From Polytrichum commune (lineage: Eukaryota > Streptophyta > Polytrichopsida > Polytrichales > Polytrichaceae): a stretch of DNA of 64,000 nt. Below are positions 54,321 through 64,000 of the stretch, piece by piece (position 1 is the first letter of the stretch; each line of letters opens with the position of its first letter). The notes beneath the pieces are model-generated. The model was not told the origin of the DNA. It saw only the letters and a program-made list of their open reading frames with translations, and did not search any database. The position numbers and the translations under genes are program-made. The stretch lies in assembly GCA_950295325.1 (NCBI GenBank), contig OX485805.1, positions 43,300,758-43,364,757 of the forward strand, in the 5' to 3' direction.

Positions 54321-57300
54321 ACTTCAAAGCTTTGCAGGAATCCACTGGCACAATTTAAGGCCCTTGGCCTTGAAAGTGTCCACCCGATCAATCATGGCAT
54401 GGTGCCAATTATTTGGTCCTCTAGTCCCGAGCCCCCGTCCTCCTTGTAACATGGTGGAATAATAAAGGCGGGGATGAATCATGGTTCGGGGGCCGGGATC
54501 ATGCACATGCCCATCTTCCGGTCTCGAGAGGGTTGGTGGAGTTTGGCGATTTTTTCAAGCTACTTCAATCATTCTACACCGACACAAGCGCCGCTTTCGA
54601 AGGGTGGCTCGCTCTAAGTTTAAACGTCAGAAATGTGATCCGCAAACCTATTTTAAGGTAGGAACGCCTACTATGGTTTGTGACCTGTTTCGGACACTGG
54701 ATATGAGGGGTTCCATGGACATAAATCTCGTGTTACATGGTGACCTGAAAATTCAATACCAATTGAAGGTATAGTATGATTTATGTGCGCACACAATGTG
54801 TCGATTGCATGGCACATTGTGAGCTGGAGAGGTGAGTGGAAGTTCCAACATGGGTAGTAGGGCCATGGATTTATAGATGGTATAGTTTAATGTACTGTAT
54901 ATGGGGCATCATGAGCAAGTGCGGTATGTAAATTGTGGTCTCACATTTTCACAATCATGAGAGTTTAAGATAGGATGTATTCGAGAAGGAATTCATCCCA
55001 TACGAAAGGTGAGGTGTGACTATGGCACAAGAGGATGCCCATCTATGGCCACAGTGGATTTTGGAATAGATATGACGTAGTGTTATGTAAAACCTATGGA
55101 GGTATGATCAAGTATTTAGAAATGCATGGACTCCGAACCCAATGTTAAAAAGCTAGTTCAATGAGATTATTGCTTCGTAAATTGAATTACTCTAAATAGC
55201 CCAACTCACTAAAGTGTTTGGGACCATGGTCGATTACCTTAAGAGGCCAATGAAACCAACTTTCGCGAGTTACCATATTTGTATTCTTCAGACACAAGTG
55301 AGGAAAGCCAAGATGCTCGATGAGATTGAAAAGTAATAAAGTTAGTCCTAAATTATGTGTGGGTGGAGTGGTGCACTTATTTGTTGCAGTTAAGTTAATG
55401 GGGGTATGCCCAATTTATGTCCACAACTGCCAATTACATGCACAAAACTAGGTGTCTATAGTAACACAAACCGTACGGTGTGTGGGCTTTCCAGTATGTT
55501 TGGTTCTCTTTACTTGAAGCTACTCTTCATAGCAAAGAGATTTAGCACATAAAGAAAAACAACACACAAGCAATCCATGCCATGATAAAATTGATGTAAA
55601 CCTGTGATTGCATTATGTATTGCAGAGACAGCCCTCTTGAAGAACGACTAACCTACTTGATGGCAGCCTGCCATTCTTGAGCATCTAAGTGTTGCGGTGA
55701 GTAGCCTACTTGGGAGACATTTGTCCTTACTATCAACATTTTAGGTTGACACAATTGGAAGGGCCTATGTCATCGTTTACATAGAAAGAGATCTTCATTC
55801 TAACTTTGTATCAGCTATGCATCTTGAAATGACAACCTTCATGAGTTGCAATTGCAAAACAATGAGACGATTTCCGATCCTATCCACTGCCTGAAATTGT
55901 TTGTGGAGCTGGAAGCACCCATAATAGCACCACATCCCTTAGTTCCAGTATGCACGTTCTGAGAGACATCTCAGTAGTAACTACTAACATGCGTCAAAAT
56001 TAGTACTCAAGAATATTCTCCTCCAGATAAACCAGGTTTTCAGGCTATTCTTTCTGAGCAGAGGACTCCCGCCTATAATTAGCACGCAAATGGCTCCTTT
56101 ATCACTGTCCAGTATCCAGACTCTAGTTTGGGTGGAATTTCAATATTGAATATGAAATTCGCATGAGCTCCAAAAACTATACCAAAGAAGACTACAACTT
56201 TGCATTCAATTTGTACTAATCATATGTTTAGTACCCTAGGATAAGTGGGTTAATCAGGAGAAGGAAAAGCATCCGATTTAGGCCCACTTACCTGCCTTCA
56301 GAACAAAAAGCGTGGATGGTTTCCAACTTCCCAGGCAATAAAGATGGTAGAGTCCAGAGTCAAGGGAAACCAGGTCACATATTCCTTTGTAACACCATAC
56401 CATTATCCTGAAGTTAAGGATGCGTGGGCCAAAATAAGTAGAACCAGAAAATAGATACCGTATACCTGTTTTATCTATTTCGTCAATCTGAAGGCGGGTA
56501 GAATTAGTACTTCCACTCTGCACATGCAAGCCCATCATAAAGGCCACAACTGCCGATTAAGGGGTAAGAGTGTTACAAGCTTACTGTTATCTATAATTTT
56601 GTCAAAGGAATGAGCAAGTGGCTGAAGTTCGCAGCATTTGGAATCTTCAAGGGGGTAAACTGCATCATCCTCTCATTTCTCAAGGAAATCAAAATATCCT
56701 CCTAAGCTACATGAAATACAGGAAGTGTCTGAAGTACTACATATATATATGTATTCTGTTCGTGGAAAAAGAGAGACAGTCCCTTGGTTTCTATACTAGA
56801 GCACATATCCTGCAAATCATGCCTGAGAAAGGGCCACTGAAGGAAACTGGCAGCATGTCAGGATCCTCAAAGTTGGACAAAGCATTGGGCTGTTGATCTT
56901 CGATTCCTTCATTCTCCCTCATTTTGAGGGGTAAAAATTACTAAAAAGAGAAAAGACAATACTTCAGTGGTGAACAGTTGTCAAACTTGTGACAGATGTG
57001 GTGGCACACACATGAAATCAGTGAGCCTTATTTCATGTATCTCGCCGATATAAATATATCGCATAACCCTTCGGTCATCTTCTGGTCAACATTGCAGGGC
57101 TGGAACTCACCAAAGCCTGACACCTGAGGCTGTTATTCAAGAGCCTAAGCTTCTCAAAGTTTGAATAAGCACCCCTAGCCAGATGCAAATCAAGAGTGTT
57201 GAGTACAAAGAAATAGCTTACCTTGTATTACGGGGCCAAAGTAGGCTAATCCAGAATTTGAGGAAACAAATGTGCATATTACCAGCAGAAGGATTTTCAA

Positions 57301-57381
57301 GTAAGTACAAGCTGTAGCTTATATACTGTGACACTTGGCACCTCTAATAATGACCTCACCCTCCGGATGGAAATAAGTAGA
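54321..57381. other. Intergenic DNA and probable 3'UTR of CLASP
   Basis: From about 56260 to 57381 the sequence is more complex and free of the listed repeats, which suits the CLASP 3'UTR. I see no clear minus-strand AATAAA. A partial family A copy is at 56130-56260. The frames at 54481-54774 and 56278-56547 (97 and 89 codons) show no domain and are not called. Confidence 0.4.
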
Positions 57382-60300
57382 TCACTGGGATTCTGTTGGT
57401 TGTGCGACTGCTTGACCTCCCATTCTTGCCTGCTCCACACAAGTGTCAACAGTTAGACGTACTAAACATAGAAGTCCAGTCACACCAGGGGTTGAAAGTA
57501 AAGGAAGGCAAATAGTGCGTTGAAGCCAAAACCCTCATTTCATGTCTATATTTATCAGTCACTGCCACATATGTAACTTACAGCAGTTGATCCTGCCAGT
57601 GACTTTGCTATTCGGCACCCACATGCCAGCCCGAGGAATTTACCAGAGATTGCACTTGCTCTCTGGAGAATTTCACACACATTTTCCTACTGGAATATAC
57701 ACTATCCTAAGAGAGTGTCTAGGTAGCAGATAAGACTTCCAACGCACATGGGGACATGCAAAAAAACACCATGAGCTAACCTCAAGACATGTCTAGGTCC
57801 AAGGCTTTGACCAAAGTAATGACAGAAACTTATCCATATCAGTGAATCATACAAGGGAGTGACCAGATGCCTAGACTGCCCCAACTTGAACCTACTGCTG
57901 GTGTATGAGAACAATCTTTAATTGAAACTGAGTAAATAATTACGCAACTATTAGGTTGTGTCACATTTCCAGACATAACTGGAAGACTCACCATATGCTG
58001 AACTAAGAGCAGCTTGATTTATTTGCATTGTATGAGTATTAGAGGTAACTACAAGGCACTATGAGTACATGCAAACAAGATCTAGACATCCTATTATTCA
58101 CACTCCGTATATGAAAAGCTTTGGTATACCTGAGAGATGCGGTTTGCATAGATGGTGACTAATCGGAGCTGTGTACTGCTAAGACTGCCAAGATATGGCA
58201 CAAATGCTTTCCCCAAGACAATGTATATCTCCACCAAGCAGAAGACAACAGTCTGCCAAAGCAATTAAGGCCACCAAGCATCAGCTCAACAGCTTTACTT
58301 CAAGCAAACATAAAGCTCAGTATTACAACCTACTCTAGTATATATCTTAATCATCAGTTGGTATATGGACATCCTTTGCAAGGAACATAAACAAAAAGAA
58401 TCTTCAAATTGTCACAAAACAGCAATTTTCTAATGACATCCATGCAATATCCTAGGCAAGAAACACATTAAAAACTTTAGAGTAGACAAGTGACACTTTC
58501 TATGAATGAAAAGTAACTAAAGAAGACTTGTACCTTTCGTACATCTGCATCTTGATTGCCAAATGCATCAAACAGCATGGGCAAGAATGAAGGAAGCTGT
58601 GATACCAAGTCGTCTGGGGCAAGTCTACTTACCAGCTGCAAAAAGAAGCATGCCAATGTAAGTTGGCTCCTGCCAAGTTTGAAATAAAAACAACAGGACA
58701 TAGACCAGTATATTGAAGATCACCAAATTATATATTAGTAACTGTGTGCACCAATAACTGATAGAACCACTGCAAGTCAGGATGTTCTCCACAACAGACC
58801 ACAAGCAACAACCTACACCTAGAAAATGAACATTTTGTGAAACATATACAAGTCAGAAGCAGAACTTCGACTTCATGGACCACACAGTTTGGTTAGAAAG
58901 TAAGTACTTTGGTCAAGCAGCTAATGCAGGTTACCAGAACCTTCTCATCTTCACACACCAGAAGTGGCACAATAACCTGCCACATCCCCAATTCTATGTC
59001 ATTGTCCCATTCTACACAGCTCCTCTTAATCTAAGGAGGCTTAAAACAGAACTCCTGGCTTCCAATGAATGTAGTTGCACCCACATCTGTAAAAGTACTT
59101 CCAAATGACTAGCTCCATACAAGTCACAATACTGGGTGTTTATGGAGTCAGATACATACTGATAGACAACGGTATGTACCAAGCTGAGTTAACACAGCAT
59201 TCAAGCTGAGGTCAGCTGCAGCACTGACCTGCATTCCATCATCATGTCAGTCATGTATATCCCATTAAGACATCTACAAGCAATGGAAGGAATTACTCTA
59301 GTCATGAAAGTAATAAGAATCTCCCTACACACTTAGAAGATAGTTTTAAACCTTGTGGATCACTTGTAACACTTATAATTAGCATCATGTAGTCTTTCAA
59401 AGCATTCGTTATTCAAAGCTGACATAAACCAGCAAGGCAACTATACTCTAGAAATTCTTAGTGTGCTACCAATAATGCCCTTAATGCAACTATCACCACC
59501 CAACCAACAATTATCACTTGACATCAACTAAAAATCAGCATATACTCTGCATGCACCTGGCTACAGAAGAACTGCAGAAACCAGCTAAGCTACTTCTTAG
59601 AGAGTAGCTCACCTTTAGGTCAGTATCCCTGGCAGAATGTAGAAGCTTCTCAAGCACGATCTCTGTATCCTTCTCTAATATATCTCTCTGCATTTTGTGT
59701 TAAACACAATAAACATCACCAATCCATGGGTAATCATGATCATTGAAGACTATTTGCAAGGAAAAAAAACAACCAGAGAAAGAAAGACAGGGGATTTCTA
59801 TGCCAACAATATGTGAGCTAAGTGACTCTTCCAATTGTGGCTATAGCCTATATCAAAGAAAACACGTTGTACCCCTAGTCCCACCAAGAACCGAAGTGAT
59901 GACAATTTTCAAGCACCGATATGCATACCTGATTTTTAAGCATCTCAAGAACAGCAGAGAGAGCAAGCTCTCGAATACTTGATTCCGAATCATCAAGGGA
60001 ATCCAGGACAAGTGTCACCAACTGGTTATCATACTGAGAACATCATTCCACAACAAAACTGGATGAGAATTTTTTCCTGCTGCCAGGTGATTGACGAACT
60101 AAATTTGGCAGTTCTGCTGTATGCTTTATACCTGGATAATAAAAGCTGAATAGGAAGCTAGAAACACATTCCTAGATAGAGACTAGATACACAAACTGTT
60201 CATCCAGTGTGAATTCAATCAGATTTTCTCTCCACAAGCGGACTTGTAATGTTGAAGAAAGCTGGTGGTTGGATATGGTCAACTCATGTATACAAGGTTA

Positions 60301-63300
60301 ATGATATTATAAAGCAAGACCTACGTAGTGCCTTCACAGAAATCCAGGCTTAGATATGAAACCATGACAAACCTATGGCATACTAAATTAGTGGCATTTG
60401 CCGTCATGTGGTGGATACTCAAACCAAGGTTGGAGAGGTCAGACGCACCTTTGACCAGATGGTAGGTTCATTTGTGCAAGATAACTGAACTACTTGCTGA
60501 AGCGCTTCCTGTCTGGCCACTACTGATTTTCCACCATCCCATCTTGACATCTATCCCACACATTGCAAAAACTCATCTATTATATTGAACTGGGGAAAGA
60601 AACTACTCTGAGACAATTGAATATTGCTTTGAAATTTTTATAAGTTGGCAAACACATACATATTCTCCTTCAGGCAATAATCTGCAGGGAGTCAGTTATC
60701 ACCCACATCCTTTGACCATCTAGTGTCTGACTTAAAAAGTTCTTATAAAGTCCTTGCGAACTCATTGTGAGATGGGCAAGGGGGAGACCCTGTAGTATTT
60801 AGTTCAAAAAAATTTCTTCCTATTCCCTCGTTATTCTTCCATTGTTTCCATTGACATAAAGCTTAAAACTAAACACAAGATCGTATATTATCCCTTTAAT
60901 TTACTGTGCTTACAGGAGTATAGATGCAAAAGTTAGGTTTGGACAAAGAACAGACCTGTAGAACGCTGTAGACATCAACTTCCTGACTTTGAGAAGCTGT
61001 ACTCGCCTTCTGGTGAAAGGAGGTATCCTCAACTTTGGTCTGTGTCCTGGCAGGTGGCTCACTTGATTGCCAGCTACCAGACTGTACCAACGAACCAGCA
61101 CCTGAATCCCCACCATCTGTGTCAACAATGGGTAAGACATCATGCCTTCCATCCACACTAAGCACATGGTTGACTTGGGATTGACTCAACCATGAAGGAG
61201 CTGCTTCTGTGATACTGTCCATTCCGTTGCTTGCATCTTTACTGTGTCCATAAGCACCTGCCAAATCTTCTGCAAATTCATAAGACCGATACAAATGTGC
61301 ACGTTGGTCGGTCATTGTTGATGGTGCACCTTCCTGACGAGTCAAATATGTGGAATCAGGTTCACCGGAGAGATTCCATTTTTGACCTGCACCGTTACTC
61401 CCATGTAATGTGGATGGGTGGCTTGATAGGGTTTGAAGTCCACCCAAACCTGCACCCCTCCCTGAAATCTCATCTTCTTTGCCTTCAGCAGATGCTGAAT
61501 AGTTCATTCGATCATTGCAAGGCTTGGCTTTGTTTCGTTGACTTCTATTCTGCATAAAAGTCATAAGATCCACCTCAACCCGTGGCGTATAGTGCTTGAG
61601 TGCTCGTCGCAAGTGACCCTGCTCCTCAATTGATAATCCAAGAATAAAGTTCAATACTATGGTTGAATCAAAGTGTGTATACACAGATATAAGACCTGTC
61701 ACAGCAGTCTCTTTTAACTTGGGGTTTTTATCATGTACAAGTGGAGCCAGCTTGGCAAGCCAAAGCTTGAGCAACCCACTCCCTCCTGATGCCTCGCCAT
61801 TAAGAGCAAGCTTCGTAAATGCAGCTATGGCAAATTCAATTACTGCCATCTTTGCCTTTGGAGAACGCTGCTCATCTAGTGACCGCAAAAGTGCAGGCAG
61901 CAGTGCATCAATACTATATGTATTCCCCACAGTCTCTAGAGCAGAGGTACTCAAGAGTCGAATCACCTCTTTAGCATCTACAAGCCGCGCAAATACATGT
62001 GGCAAAATCCTCTCCAAGTATGTCTCAAATGCCTTCCGGCAAGCTGGTACTAGCTCCACCAATGCAGACAGTGCAGCATGTGCCACTTTATGATGCGGAT
62101 CATCCAAGTGTTCAGAGAACAGTCTCATCACTCTCTCAAAGCTTTGTCCTACTTCTTGAAGTCCCTTATTCCCTTGTTGAAGTGATTTCCTGAGGAATGT
62201 AAATGCTGCAACACGAGAAGACCAATCTGCACCTGGGCTCAACCCTTCCGTAAGAGCATCATTCAAGGACGTCAATCCGTCCATGTATGCGGACGCCTCT
62301 CCAGAGAAATTCATACCAACAGCTGGGTAACTATCCTCTATGCTGTTCCTAAGAGTGCTTGATGACCTCACTGCGCCACTCTGTCGAAGAAGAGGCCTTT
62401 GATAAGCAGGCATTACATTCGAAGTGGCTTCAGGCAGTAATCTTTCCAAATGCCCATCTAACTTTGGGATTCTTTTTGCAGACTTGATCTCATCAGAATC
62501 ACCGTATATATTGCGAAGGTTGTATTTTTGTGTATTTGCCGGTACCCTCTTTGCTGTCTGTGCCTTCCCAGCAACTTCAGCCTCTCTATTCATGCCATTG
62601 TAATCTCCTATTTTCCCAGAACCCAAGTCATGAAAATTGTGTATCCCGCTTACAGTTTTACTTGCGTTTCCTGAATGGTAAGAAGGCATATTAGATCCCA
62701 TGAACGCCGTTGACCGCAAATTGGCAGGATATGCTGGGTCTTGAGTAGAGGGAGGCTCAACACCTGATCGCAGTGGCCAACCAGCCGTAGCTGGGTGTAT
62801 CCTTGAATATGTTCCATCACCTGTTACATTCAAATTGGATTCCAGCAATTGCACATTCCTGGTGAGTGCTACTCGTACACAAATAACAGCAAACAAAAAT
62901 TAATTGAGTCCGTTACAGACAAGCATGAAATATTGGTAACATTGTTCCCAAAGAGCAAGTGTGGCAAATCACCTGGCATATTTCCTCCAGTCTGGGTGAC
63001 GGGAAAGAAGGACCCCTTGTCCTCAAGGACAGCTCCTTTCAACATGGTCTCTATGGCGGTCACTTGCTGTTGACTAGCTTGTAGAACACTCTCTAAACTC
63101 CTCTCAGAAGCACTCTCTGATGACCTTTTCTGAAGCAAATTTGGTCCTGACCCTGACACCAGAGTATGGTTGTGTCCGTTGGTCATGGAGGCCGGATGTC
63201 CAGATAATGGGATTGATGACCCTGAAAATTTTGAAGAATGCCCAGGCACAGGGGCAGTTGAATGACGAAATTGGTGAGAAACACCTATGTCATTGACAGC

Positions 63301-63571
63301 TGCAGAGCCATATTTCTTTGGAAATCCTCCATCTTCGTCATGTATATGCTGTAGATTACAGGAACTATTTTAGATCAAATGAAAACCAAAGCATAAGAAA
63401 AAAACATTATCAAGCTAATATCCGATGTCTACTTCACAAGCATTTCCATAGATCACATAAAAGGCAACTCACCCTCTGAATGACAGGATCAAAAGTTTGA
63501 AAAAGACGGCGAGCACGATCTGGCCAGCACCTGGCAAAAACTCGATAACACTGTCTTGCAATTGAGCGTAC
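57382..63571 (-). CDS. CLASP: CLASP microtubule-associated protein, C-terminal part (11 exons, about 1026 residues; 5' part outside window)
   Basis: Minus-strand exons: 63571-63473, 63348-62973, 62868-60956, 60550-60449, 60033-59929, 59687-59613, 59228-59160, 58976-58908, 58635-58534, 58252-58130, 57429-57382 (stop TGA). All are GT-AG and in phase. The first exon reads CYRVFARCWPDRARRLFQTF and FDPVIQR, the end of an upstream TOG-type region. A Ser-rich linker follows, then a TOG/HEAT domain at fragment residues about 353-599 (DWSSRVAAFTFLRK, HPHKVAHAAL-like, VIRLLSTSALETVGN). The C-terminal helical domain at about 797-1011 holds LPSFLPMLFDAFGNQDADVR and LRLVTIYANRISQ. The protein ends GQAVAQPTESQ. 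Plant CLASP stabilises cortical microtubules and helps them pass cell edges. Compared with the 1439-residue Arabidopsis protein, roughly 400 N-terminal residues are missing beyond 64000. Very secure. Confidence 0.95.
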
Positions 63572-64000
63572 CTGCAATCAGAAGCTCAAACCTGTCATAA
63601 TTACTTTGAGAAAAATAGTGTATCACCTCACTGAATCCAGATTGTATCAATTTCACAAGCACAACTCAGGTTTGTACATTTTTAAGTTCTAAATTTTTCA
63701 CAAACGTTGACAACTTCATGGGTTGCCCATCCATTAACTCAGTTCCTGATTTTGCTACATATTTATTATTCTCCACAACTAGTAAATCATCGATACACTG
63801 TTGAACGGACAAAGACTGAAAACACAGGAGGTTCAACATACATGGCCGAACAGAAAATTACGGATCTGCCTTAGTTTGCCACATTCAACTTTTGATACTC
63901 TTTTATGCATTGTGCCCTAAACTAAACACTTCCCGTAGAATGTGGACATTCACCATATAAAGTTACGCTGACCTACAAATAACAAAAGTATACACTGCAA
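63572..64000 (-). other. CLASP intron, running off the window
   Basis: The acceptor for the 63571 exon is TTGCAG. No further coding segment is recognisable before the window end, so 63572-64000 is most likely one intron of the same gene. Confidence 0.6.

Noticed and set aside
56278-56547. 89-codon minus-strand frame downstream of CLASP
   Set aside because: No domain or clean splice signals linking it to CLASP, whose stop at 57382 gives the expected family C-terminus; more likely 3'UTR or intergenic.

Overview
The window looks like nuclear DNA of a land plant or a close streptophyte relative. Three intron-rich genes belong to families typical of that lineage: an AMP1/NAALADase-type carboxypeptidase, a ROP GTPase-activating protein with an N-terminal CRIB motif, and a plant-type CLASP. 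All introns I could define obey GT-AG. Short CCCTAAA-type (plant telomere-like) repeats also occur. Gene density is low (3 genes in 64 kb) and the rest is layered, mostly decayed transposon sequence. I cannot name the species; a large repeat-rich genome is the best reading.

Layout. 1-1640: a compositionally distinct, T-poor, GC-richer block of unknown origin, ending in two stem-loops. 1.6-7.2 kb: transposon debris, including the 3' end of a LINE with a stem-loop and (TCTA)n tail. 7.2-9.07 kb: a degenerate tandem array that runs into the 5' end of the first gene. 9.1-18.06 kb (+): the AMP1-like gene in 12 exons, encoding 782 aa with every zinc-ligand and catalytic residue present. Its intron 1 is a second tandem array (~180 bp units), and introns 2, 4, 7, 9, 10 and 11 carry further repeats. 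18.1-30.1 kb: intergenic repeats, including TA-flanked MITEs with palindromic ends, a tRNA-derived SINE, a ~550 bp duplicated repeat and a 28 kb tandem array. 30.4-35.5 kb (-): the CRIB-RhoGAP gene, 5 coding exons, 575 aa, with a probable long 3'UTR and a GC-rich upstream region. 35.6-57.3 kb: gene-free repeat territory with more MITEs, two more SINE copies, a hAT remnant, a dead Tc1/mariner with long terminal repeats, a dead LINE fragment and two foldback elements. 57.38-63.57 kb (-): the C-terminal ~1026 residues of CLASP in 11 exons; the 5' part lies beyond the right edge.

How the genes relate. AMP1-type proteins are ER-membrane M28B peptidase homologues that affect meristem size and hormone-related development. 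CRIB-RhoGAPs switch off ROP GTPases, which organise cell polarity and the cortical cytoskeleton. CLASP stabilises cortical microtubules. The last two lie on the same strand about 23 kb apart and work in related biology, but nothing here shows co-regulation.

The most unusual signals are: (i) two tandem satellites abutting and invading the 5' end of the AMP1-like gene, the intronic one made of units that each carry splice-acceptor-like and donor-like sequences; (ii) a family of TA-flanked MITEs whose terminal repeats are themselves palindromes; (iii) an excess of G/C homopolymer tracts of 10 or more bases. I found no clear new enzyme system. These observations come from reading the sequence; no search or alignment software was run.
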